From Norana najaformis (Eukaryota > Annelida > Clitellata > Crassiclitellata > Hormogastridae): a DNA stretch of 64,000 nt. Location of the stretch: NCBI GenBank assembly GCA_964023275.1, contig OZ029927.1, forward strand, positions 8,201,062 through 8,265,061. Reading direction: 5' to 3'. The notes below the pieces were generated by a model, which was not told the origin of the DNA, searched no databases, and saw only the letters and a program-made list of their open reading frames with translations. Position numbers and translations under genes: made by a program. Numbering within the stretch: position 1 is the first letter of the stretch; each line of letters opens with the position of its first letter. This document shows positions 10,848 through 20,500 of this stretch, one piece after another.

Positions 10848-13808
10848 TCAGGTTTCAATCGCAGCATTCGTCACAGGAGTATGGCTGGTGTCAGGAACTG
10901 ATGGAAATATTGCCAACGATTTTAAATCACAGTTATTTTTTGAGTGAAATTTACATACATCCAATCGAGCAAAAGATTTCTGGCACAATGGGCATCTGTA
11001 TGGTTTTTCTCCATTGTGGATTCTTGAATGTCGGTCGAGGTGACTTTTCGTTTTGAATGCTTTGTCACAAATCTGACACTTATGAGTTTTTTCTCTATAA
11101 CAAATTCTCATGCATTTTGTGTAGTGCATGCGAGCAACAGAGCTGGACGGTTTCTCTTCAGAGTGTACTGCCATGTGTGAAGCTAGATGCACTGAATCAC
11201 GACTGGACTTTTCACAATCTGTACTATTATAAGCTGTTGCATCAACTATGTCGTTTAATCCCAGATGACTTGCACCAACAGCTTTGAAAGGTTCCTCTTT
11301 GGAGTGTACTGCTGTGTGTGAATCCAGAAGTAATGCTTCAGGAATGGACTTTTTACAAACTGTACCTTCAATAGTATCATTTAATGCAAGATGGCTGGTA
11401 TCACGAACTGAAGAAGTCAATACTGCCAATGATTTTCCATCACAGCAATTTTTTGAGTGAAAGTTACCTACAACCAACTGAGAAAAAGACTTCTGCCATA
11501 AAGGGCAGGTGTACAGTTTTTCTTCAAGGTGAATACTTGAGTGTTGATAAATGCGAGATTTTGTTTTGAATGATTCATGACAAGACTGACACCAGTGAGA
11601 TTTTTCTGCAGAATACACTTTTCTGCATTCTTTCTGACCCACGTCAGCTACAGATTTGCAAGGTTTCTCTTGACTGTGTACTGCCATGTGTGACTTGAGA
11701 TGTGCTAAATCAGAAAAGAACTTTTCGTTAATGGTAAAATTATTAGACATTTCAATTATGCTTTTCACAGGCAAATCACTGGCATCAGGAACAGTAAATA
11801 GAACAGATTTGGAAGGTGTCTCTTTAGTTTGTATCATTTTCTTTGCTTCAGGAAAGGACTTCTTGCAAACTCTGAATTCACAAGATGTACTATGTCTCCC
11901 AGACAAATGCTTCACATTAGGAACTGATGAAGACATTATTTCTGATGATTTTAACCGACAGTTATTTCTCATATGAAAGTTACATGCATCCAATCGAGCA
12001 AATGACTTTAAGCACAAAGGGCATTCATACGGTTTTTCTCCGGTATGGATTCTTGAGTGTCGATTGAGATGAGCTTTAGTTCTGAAATATCTATGACATA
12101 ATTGACATTCATGAGTTTTTACTCCAAAACGAAATCTACCACATATTTTCTGATGTATATGAACAACAGATTTGGAAAGTTTCACTTCACTGTGTACTGC
12201 CAAGTGTGAATTTGGAAGCACTTCTTCAGGGAAGGACTTGTCAGAAACAAGTGGGCCATAAACAAGCAAATCATTCACATCAGGAACAGAGGATGCTGAT
12301 ACCACCAATGATTTTCCTTCACAGTTATTTCTCAAATGAAAGTTACATGCATCCAATCGAGCAAAAGACTTGTAGCATAATGGGCAGTTGTGTGGTTTTT
12401 CTCCGGTGTGGACTAGCAAGTGTCGATTGAGATGAGCTTTCATTTTGAACGACTTATCACAGGATTCGCACTTGTGAGATTTTTCATCCAAACGAATTCT
12501 AGTGCTATCTTTGTGGTCCATGACAGTAAATGATTTGGAAGGTTTCTCTTCAGCATGTATTACGTGTGACTTGAGCTGTTCTGAATCATCTAAAATAGGC
12601 TTGTCACAACCTGTATGTTTATAAGATGTTGCTTCAATTGTACCATTCTTTGCAGACATAGCACTGGCATCAGTAACTGATGATGCTGGTACTGCCGAAG
12701 ATTTTAAATGACAGTTATTTCTCATATGAAAGTTACATGCATCCAATCGAGCAAATGACTTTAAGCACAAAGGGCATTCATACGGTTTTTCTCCGGTATG
12801 GATTCTTGAGTGTCGATTGAGATGAGCTTTAGTTCTGAAATATCTATGACATAATTGACATTCATGAGTTTTTACTCTACAAAATCTTCTACCTTTTTTC
12901 TGAGGTCTTTGAGAAACAGATTTGGAAGGTTTCATTTCACTGTGTACTCCCGAGTTTGAATTTGGAAGCACTTCTTCAGGGAAGGACTTGTGAGAAATAA
13001 CTGGACCATTCACAAGAAAATCATTGGCATAAGGAACGGAGGACGCCAATACTGCCGATTTTCCTTCACAGTTATTTCTCAAATGAAAGTTACATGCATC
13101 CAATCGAGCAAAAGACTTGTAGCATAACGGGCAGTTGTGTGGTTTTTCTCCAGTGTGGACTAGCGAGTGTCGATTGAGATGAGCCTTCGTTTTGAACGAC
13201 TTATCGCAAGATTCGCACTTATAAGATTTTTCACACAAATGAATTCTAGTGCAATTTTTGTGATCCATGAGAGCAACAGATTTAGAAAGTTTCTCTTCAG
13301 CATGCAGTGTTGTGCATGATTTAAAATGTGATGAATCAGAAATAGGATTTTCACAACCTGTCTGTTTGTAAGATGTAGCTTCACTTGTACCATTCTTCAC
13401 AGACATATCATTGGCGTCAGAAACTAATGATGCTGATACTGCCGATGATTTTAATTCACAGTAATTTCTCACGTGAACTTGACATGCATCCAACCGAGCG
13501 AAAGATTTCCGACACAAATGGCATTCGTATGGTTTTTCTCCAGTGTGAGTTCTCGAGTGTCGGTTGAGATGAGCTTTTGCTTTGAATGATTTATGACAAA
13601 ACTGACACTCATGAGGTTTTTCTTCATAACAAAGATTTGCGTGTGCTGATGCTTCAAATGATGATTTCAAACTTGGCTGATATTTCTCACTAGACTTTTC
13701 TTTAAGCTCCTTTATTAAGAAACCAATACCCTGATCAAGTACAGTCAAAGTCAGATCATCATATGATCGTAGATTATGTGGTCCTTTCCTTCCTCTGTGC
13801 AAAGCCAT
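10848..13808 (-). CDS. Zinc-finger protein of seven C2H2 + C2HC cassettes
   Basis: A single open frame on the minus strand; the frame itself opens at 13934. I prefer the Met at 13806-13808 (MALHRGRKGPHNL), giving 986 aa. The N-terminal ~65 residues have no known domain. Seven cassettes follow, each with a canonical C2H2 finger (pattern CESCDKSFKTKAHLNRH..H), a TGEKP linker, and a second finger CPLCYKSFARLDACNFHLRNNC. The second finger ends H-x4-C, making it C2HC. Spacers of 60-100 residues with Ser-rich and degenerate Cys/His remnants separate the cassettes. Cassettes 2+3 and 4+5 are near copies, so growth was by duplicating two-cassette blocks. Cassette 6 is decaying (CPLW replaces CPLC). 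The frame ends in TGA, but fingers resume at once downstream. Likely nuclear and DNA- or RNA-binding. It could be a live gene ending here or the intact front of a pseudogene. Confidence 0.8.
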   Translation of the reverse strand: MALHRGRKGPHNLRSYDDLTLTVLDQGIGFLIKELKEKSSEKYQPSLKSSFEASAHANLCYEEKPHECQFCHKSFKAKAHLNRHSRTHTGEKPYECHLCRKSFARLDACQVHVRNYCELKSSAVSASLVSDANDMSVKNGTSEATSYKQTGCENPISDSSHFKSCTTLHAEEKLSKSVALMDHKNCTRIHLCEKSYKCESCDKSFKTKAHLNRHSLVHTGEKPHNCPLCYKSFARLDACNFHLRNNCEGKSAVLASSVPYANDFLVNGPVISHKSFPEEVLPNSNSGVHSEMKPSKSVSQRPQKKGRRFCRVKTHECQLCHRYFRTKAHLNRHSRIHTGEKPYECPLCLKSFARLDACNFHMRNNCHLKSSAVPASSVTDASAMSAKNGTIEATSYKHTGCDKPILDDSEQLKSHVIHAEEKPSKSFTVMDHKDSTRIRLDEKSHKCESCDKSFKMKAHLNRHLLVHTGEKPHNCPLCYKSFARLDACNFHLRNNCEGKSLVVSASSVPDVNDLLVYGPLVSDKSFPEEVLPNSHLAVHSEVKLSKSVVHIHQKICGRFRFGVKTHECQLCHRYFRTKAHLNRHSRIHTGEKPYECPLCLKSFARLDACNFHMRNNCRLKSSEIMSSSVPNVKHLSGRHSTSCEFRVCKKSFPEAKKMIQTKETPSKSVLFTVPDASDLPVKSIIEMSNNFTINEKFFSDLAHLKSHMAVHSQEKPCKSVADVGQKECRKVYSAEKSHWCQSCHESFKTKSRIYQHSSIHLEEKLYTCPLWQKSFSQLVVGNFHSKNCCDGKSLAVLTSSVRDTSHLALNDTIEGTVCKKSIPEALLLDSHTAVHSKEEPFKAVGASHLGLNDIVDATAYNSTDCEKSSRDSVHLASHMAVHSEEKPSSSVARMHYTKCMRICYREKTHKCQICDKAFKTKSHLDRHSRIHNGEKPYRCPLCQKSFARLDVCKFHSKNNCDLKSLAIFPSVPDTSHTPVTNAAIET

Positions 13809-13934
13809 AGCATCAGTTAGCAGATTCAGTTGCACTGCAGTTGAAATCCAGTAGGAAATGCAACAGAAAAAGTTTGCCTGACAATGAAGAAGACCAAATG
13901 GTTCACGTGAAGGGGTGTCTAGGAAGGCATACAA

Positions 13935-14479
13935 GAAGCATACACTTCACTTTCAATTTCTGTAACAGAACATTAACAAATATGGACAAAAAGGAAGCTT
14001 ACTGGTACACTGCTGCAAATCCAGTAAGACTTAACCAGTAAGCATGCAGAATACAGTACAAGAAAAAATTTCGATTGATTGGAAAAATCAACTTAGAAGA
14101 AATAACTGACACATATGTACATACACTTTAACACATTTTCATGCTATTGATCACATTGATCAGACAGAAAAAAATACCAGCAGATCAGTTATAGCCTACA
14201 TGCTAACAGCACAAAAAAGAAAATAACAATTAAGAAAATGTACTTCTTCAGTAATCATATTTGCAGTATACTTTTCATAATTTGATTATATGTTTATAAA
14301 AAAATATACTGCAAGATTTTAATATCCGTGCAATACTACAGAGGAGGAAAACCCAGAGATCCAAACAACACGACGAGGTTGTGGGGGGGAGATCAGGTAG
14401 TCCCAATAAATAAATCAATGGATGAAGCTTCTTTCTGCATGCAAAAGGGTTAACAGCAGCAAGTTGGGGTAAATGATTT
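13935..14479. other. 5' flank of the zinc-finger locus
   Basis: AT-rich, with no coding frame. It would contain the promoter or first non-coding exon of the minus-strand zinc-finger gene; no motif could be assigned. Confidence 0.4.
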
Positions 14480-14880
14480 ACCATTTGTAGGAGATACAAA
14501 GAGAGACATCAAATGCCTGGAAAAAGTACAAAAATAAGCTACTAAGCTCATCAGAAAGCTAGCTAGGATGCCATATGAACAAGATGGGTCCATTTTCCTT
14601 AGAAATAAGAAGACGGAGAGGTGACCTTACTAAGACCTACAGAATTTTACATGGACTCGACAGTATAGACGAGTAAACCTTCCAGTGGGCAGCAATGGAA
14701 CCTTTACACGGACACAGCCTGATACTTCATTGTAAGAGGATGTGATTGGACATTAGAAAATTCTTCTTCAGCCAGAGGATTGTAAGGCAACGGAACCGGC
14801 TACCAGAAGAAGTAATATATGCACCAAGCCTGAACAGTTTTAAAAAACTTGACAGTTGGGTGGAGAGATAGATATAGGCA
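14480..14880 (+). pseudogene. LINE reverse transcriptase C-terminal remnant
   Basis: Plus-strand frames read IRRRRGDLTKTYRILHGLD, then FFFSQRIVRQRNRLPEEVIY and NSFKKLDSW. These match the usual end of CR1/Rex-type reverse transcriptases (RRxRGDLIETYK.. FFSxRVVxxWNxLP.. NxFKxxLDxxW). Internal stops and frame changes show it is dead. Confidence 0.65.
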
Positions 14881-14929
14881 CTAAAAGCCAATATTGCTTA
14901 CTTAGCCTATTAACTGTAACTGTAACTAA

Positions 14930-15062
14930 CTGTCCGTGCACGGGGACCTTAAAGGGCGTGGTGTCCATTCAAACGGGCAGCGGTGGTGAAGGATCTCACC
15001 CGATACGCTCATTGAAAACTGAGCAGGGTCGAGACCATACGGTCGCTATAGAAAAACCTTTA
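14930..15062 (+). repeat. SINE-A fragment (5'-truncated)
   Basis: Starts at GTCCGTGCACGGGGACC and ends ACGGTCGCTATAGAAAAACC, matching the body and 3' end of SINE-A. The pol III head is missing. Confidence 0.7.
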
Positions 15063-15489
15063 CTTGTAAATGCAGCGCTTTACTTTCTCTCACAATCTGG
15101 GATAGTCAAATTGTTTACAAGTATGACAACCTTAAACTACCGTTTCTCGATAATTAAAAGTTCTTGATGTTTCCTGTTGTCCGGCTTCAATGTGCACTTC
15201 TGAACCTCTTTAAGTAGGGCATTACCAAACTACAACTGTATTGTATTGTGTTGACAAATAAGGCTAACCTCCGGAAAAATGGCGATATATGACGTTGAGC
15301 GATCAAAAACCAATCGCACCATCTAGCGAATAAGCCGACCAAAGAGATAAGAATTTAAACCCTTCTTAAGGCCGAAAGACTGATACCGCTATCTAGCAAA
15401 TAAACTGAAAAATAACAATTTTCTTAATCAGTATAGTCGTAACTCAGATTTCTTCGCACTGGCAATCAGTCAACAAAAAATCATGGAAA
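15063..15489. other. Intergenic, nothing recognised
   Basis: No frame, RNA gene or repeat family was identified. Confidence 0.45.
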
Positions 15490-15910
15490 CAATAAACAAG
15501 ATTTCTATAGAGTCCACTGTGACAGAGAGGCTGACTAAGGTGAATAAGCACTGAAAAAGGTAACTCATGAGTTGAGAATGAAATGACACAACAGCTGAGA
15601 GGAACATAACTCATGAGTTGAGAATGAAATGACACAACAGCTGAGAGGATCAAACATGTACAGAGACAGCGGTCCAAAGTCTACAGTAGGTCCAGCAACC
15701 GAAAAAGCACGTTCATAAAAATTCTAGTCCTTAGGTATAACGAGAGAAAGGCAATCAGATGTCTTGGTTGCATAGTGATGAGTCAGAGAAATGAGGGCTG
15801 ATCTTGAGCATTTTGGTTGGCCAAAGTTCTGTGTATTATCACTTATTAGCCCCAGGTTAAAACAAATCCTTTACTGAACAGGAAGCCAGTGGAAAGATTC
15901 GGGGAAAGCA
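15490..15910 (-). mobile_element. CR1-like LINE fragment, decayed
   Basis: The minus strand parallels the CR1-like element at 47.83-48.13 kb block by block (e.g. GAGAAAGGCAATCAGATG, CAAATCCTTTACTGAACAGGAAG). It would encode the end of the reverse transcriptase but is full of stops. A ~43-bp segment (AACTCATGAGTTGAGAATG..) is duplicated in tandem at 15560-15650. Confidence 0.6.
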
Positions 15911-17149
15911 AATTTCAGTGGACTAGTTTAGCATGGACTACGGATGTAACGATGGCAGGTGCGTCCTAGTGTCAAGGACGGGAGGAAACATATAGGATTG
16001 TATCTAGAGGAGAACAGTGTCAGCAAAAAAAAACAAGTTGAAGTTATGGAGTAGGATATTGTGATCAATATTTTAATTTCACTGTTCAGAATACGAAAGT
16101 TGGAGCACTAGAATGGTTAAGTGTAGTTCTTCCTACACGTACTGGCTAATTATCACTTGACAACACGATAACTGATTGATAAACACATTAAGCTTATTGA
16201 CATTACGCTTGAAGCAACATTTTGACTTGTAAAATAGTAATTCTGGTTTAAAAGCCTGGCCAAACGTTGAATCAAGGAACATCGCAGTTGAAACTGGGCG
16301 ATAACCGGCTAGCGCATTTGTGCGAGACTACTGATTACTTGCGGAGACGAACATAAACAATTCGATAACTGGTCATAGTTGGTTTCATATCGGAAAAAGG
16401 TAAATAAAGAGCAAAATGCGCAGTTTTCTCTGATCTTTCAACAGGAATATAACCACACAAGAATTATGTTTGAAGGTGACATTGGCACATTTATGACCAC
16501 TAAGACTTGAATTGAAACGCAAGAGATGGTAGCGATCGTGAATACGCAGTGCCTTAATACACAGTCTTAGCGCTACATAAATATTGCGATTGCGTTACTT
16601 TGCCGTTCCCATTCTGCCCTACAAACGACAGTATTAACAACAATATTAACCGACAATATTAACCGTTGCATATTAAGCAAGTAGCCTGAGTAAGTAAGTT
16701 GCGTTTATTTATGTCTGTCGCATTTTATAAACTAGACAGTGGTCTTGCGAAAATTACAGAATACCCAGATCGTATTAGTCAGTGATTTTGTGTGTAATAT
16801 TTCTATCACTGATGACCATTTCTCTTTTTCAGTGCTACCACCATTTGAAACACTTAATGGCTTAATAACTTTAAGTAGAAGTTGAAAAGTAACTGAGATA
16901 ATGGTTACTTTGGTTATGGATTCCCTCACGCCTAATGGAATCAACAAATCAAGAAATAGATTCATGCCTGCCATGCCACTGGATATTGCATGTCATGAGA
17001 TTTTGGACATTTGACCATGCGGTCAGTAATTGAAAACTTATCCTAACCGTATCATGACCCCAGAAAAGAATCAGCTAATGAATGCTGGCAGTGACAAAAA
17101 TTACGTGACATGCGTCATCCAGTCACACAGTGGATGTAATTCTAGTTCC
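15911..17149. other. Region upstream of Rab5, no gene seen
   Basis: No open frame resembles a known family. A strong Rab5 promoter element could not be assigned. Confidence 0.4.
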
Positions 17150-17310
17150 TGGTTTGTGGATGCCACTAGTCATGAACAGATCGGCTATGTTTTATTTTGA
17201 AGCATCAAGGAGCACTGCCTGCACATGCTGTGATGATGGCAAATGATTCTTGAGGTTGTGCATTGGAGAGGGTCTTAAAAAGCACTATATAAATGCTGTT
17301 ATAGTTTGGA
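17150..17310 (+). repeat. SINE-C fragment just upstream of Rab5
   Basis: It shares with 29.6-29.9 kb and 54.2-54.4 kb the 3' end GCACTATATAAATGC.. and the preceding ATGATG-rich body. It ends about 50 bp before the Rab5 start codon, so it may lie in the promoter or 5' UTR. Confidence 0.45.
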
Positions 17311-17362
17311 TGATATTTTATCTAGTAGAGTTTTGGTTTGTTTGTAGCGCCATCTAACTGTC

Positions 17363-17519
17363 ATGGCAGCAACTCCGCAGCCAAATGGAGCTCAGGCGAA
17401 GACAAGGATGTACCAGTTTAAGTTGGTGCTTTTGGGAGAGTCGGCTGTTGGAAAGTCGAGCCTGGTACTGAGATTTGTCAAAGGCCAGTTTCACGAGTAC
17501 CAGGAAAGTACCATTGGAG
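17363..17519 (+). CDS. RAB5: Rab5 exon 1
   Basis: Encodes the N-terminus, the P-loop and the start of switch I. Ends in phase 1 at GGAG|GTAGGC. Confidence 0.95.
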
Positions 17520-20500
17520 GTAGGCAAGATCAGTACTCTAGGAGTATACTAACAGTTATATAGCACAAGTATTTGGTGACGATACATCAATCAATGACAT
17601 TAAGCAACTTAGATTATGGGACCATATGTTTGACTTTAAAACAGGACTGAAATTTACCAATTGGCTAAGCTCTTGGTTTCTCATGCAGAGTTTAGCCTCG
17701 TTCTTCTGACTGTCACTGTAAAGGACGTCATTGCGCAGTTGCCTAGAATATTGGTAAATATGAGAAAATCAATATGTAATTACAAAGCAGATGAATTGCT
17801 TTGTAATTAGATCTTTCATTCTGAAGTAACTAAAGTGGAGATACTTCTTACCCAAGAAAACAAAAGGAGGCTTTTGTTAAGCTTGTTGGCAGATGAGACT
17901 AGTGTATGAGACTTTTTATATGGAATAAACTCCCACTAGAATTACTAAATTATCTGACCCATCACATGAACTCACCACCACTTCACCCCTTGCAATCTTT
18001 GCACAGGTCTTTCACTCAAAACTGAAAAACCTCTTCTTTCACAACTCCTATCCTGATTCTTCCTCTTCCTTTAATCTGTCTTGCTGCTGCTATTCCATCC
18101 ACCATCCACCATGGCCGTCTGACTGTCAGCCTGCCTGACTCTTGGATCTTGACCTGGAACTGAATTTGACCCTTCCTGCCTATTGATTTTATGTTGACGA
18201 AGAATCTGTGAATAAGCTAGTTCCCTCAACTTAGCTTTCTTAGGGCACTTTAGAAATTTAAAGATTACGATAATGAGATTAATACTGCATTTTCACTGCA
18301 TATGACTGAACATAGTTGGGTTAAACGTTTGTCTGAGGATTCACTAGTGGTGACTTCACCATCTACCAGTCTAGAGTATGTTTGCTTACAGATCATTCTG
18401 TTGCTTTTGATGAAGTTAAAGTCTTAAATCCTGATGGGGAGCACCATCGAGAGGTTCTCAAAAGGCAACAGAAACCGATAATTACGTTACGTTACACATA
18501 ATGCATGTTAACAATGCGTTATTTACTTACACTGTGCATATATATGTTTAAAGTGCCATGAGTTTGAGTGTTGTACGTGTGTGAAGATGTGATGGTTGCT
18601 GTGTTGATTGCAGCGGCTTTTCTCACTCAGACCGTCTGCCTAGATGACATTGTTGTTAAGTTTGAGATCTGGGACACGGCAGGACAGGAACGTTATCACA
18701 GCCTGGCTCCAATGTACTACAGGGGCGCACAGGCTGCCATCGTCATGTACGATATTACCAATCAGGTCAGAAGGTCTCTTAAGTTCATCGATGACAAAAG
18801 GCACCAGTCTTTGCACATATGCGATTTGTTTTTTAACCCCTCTGTGTCAAATGTAGTGAGATCAGAAGAATGAAAAGTTGCTGGAAAAGTTACCGGGGCC
18901 TCAGAAATCTCAACTGGTTCTGTCCAAACGATTGCATCTTGAGAATGTGGTTTTGCTTAGAAGCAACAATCCTTGCATTACGATAATAGCGATTTAGATG
19001 AAATAAAAGGTCTTTGTAATAATTTCCAAAATTGTAGCTGTCTGGTCTTTGTTAAGAACCATTCCTTGGATGATAATTCTGCCTAAAGTCCTGGTTCAAA
19101 ATTTCATTCTCAAGTAACTAAAGTGGAGACTCATGTTACAAGGAGATGATGGAAGGAGACTCGTGTTTCATCGTCACAGACTCTTCTTTACTCAGCCACC
19201 AGTGTTTCTTAGGTCCATTCAAAACCACTTTTTCAACTGATGGTTTGAGACGTTACATGCAGTGCTCACCTGGTGCCATTTCAAGCCTCCCCTGAGGCAG
19301 TAACTGTGTAAGAACATCGAGCAAGTCCATAAACACACAGCTGCTCAACACCCTCAGCTGATGCCTTTCATTAGATGAGGCGCTGTGTAAATACAAAACA
19401 AAGAAACAATACGATAAGACACCACATTTCTAGTGTGCCGCCTACACTTACAATGTCAAATGGCATGCTGCGTAGTCAGCTGGAGAATGAGCTAGTAGGT
19501 TGTCTGGTTTGCTATTATTATTATTACTATTATTATTACTTATTATTATTATTTTTACCAAAGGTACATATGATCTCTCAGGATAAAAACTAGGGGAAGC
19601 GTTATTCTGGTGTTAATCTTCCCTGATGGTTTCTTAATTTTCATTGAAAAAGTTGCTGCAAAAAGTAACTGCATTGAAGCACTCATTTGCCCGTAGATAA
19701 GCACTTGTGAAGAAAGTAGTTTCCCTTTTATCTCCTGATAGCCAAAGAGCTTGATGAAAGCGAGGCCGTCATGATTTATTATTTTTTTTAAATACGCCCT
19801 GAGGTACTTATGATCCATCAGGGCTTAAAAACTTACTGGAGAAGAGCAACAACAACATCTGGAATGGCTGGCCACTACTTGTCAAGTTCTGGCAGAGATG
19901 TGCTGGGGATAGCAACTGCGTTGAAGCACTGAATTGTCATTGCGAAGCGTTGAAAGATTATTACTATTATTATTGTTATTATTGTTATTATTATTATTAT
20001 TATAATTATTCTGCATTTATTATAAACACAAGGCTACCAAATCTTGATCTGTGATGCTGAGCAACTGCGTGTGAAGGACTTGCTCAAGGTCCCTACTTGG
20101 TAACTGCCTAAGGGGAGTCTCGAACCTGCATTACAAGCCAAGTGCTCTAACCAATTGGCTGCATGCCCCATGGTTTTGTTAGGTCATTCTTTGACGATAA
20201 TATGTATGTTTGTGTCCTTTGTCATTGTAGGACAGTTTTGTTCGAGCTCAGAGTTGGATTGGTGAGCTTCAGAAGCAGGCGAGTCCTAATATAGTGATCG
20301 CATTGGCTGGCAACAAGACAGACCTGGAGAACATTCGAACCGTTTCCTACGAAGTAAGTTCCTTCTTTCGTTCAGAGTTTTCCATTTTGCATCGTTTCAG
20401 TGTGAAAGTGTTGCTTTGATGTATTTGGTTTGTCCTAAACGTACAGTTAGTAGATTTCGTTTGAGTGCAAATTTCAGTTTTTAACTGTGTGGATTATTCC

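Noticed and set aside
10848..10850. UGA recoding (selenocysteine or stop-codon reassignment)
   Set aside because: Rab5 ends in TGA normally, so the code is standard. The second TGA and the frameshifts point to decay, and no SECIS-like element was identified.
9943..12430. Plus-strand open frames across the zinc-finger region
   Set aside because: They lie antisense to finger-coding sequence and have no recognisable motifs; the repeated finger code keeps the other strand open by composition.
20035..20165. tRNA gene on the minus strand
   Set aside because: A and B boxes are good, but no acceptor stem closes and the body matches other SINE-B copies.
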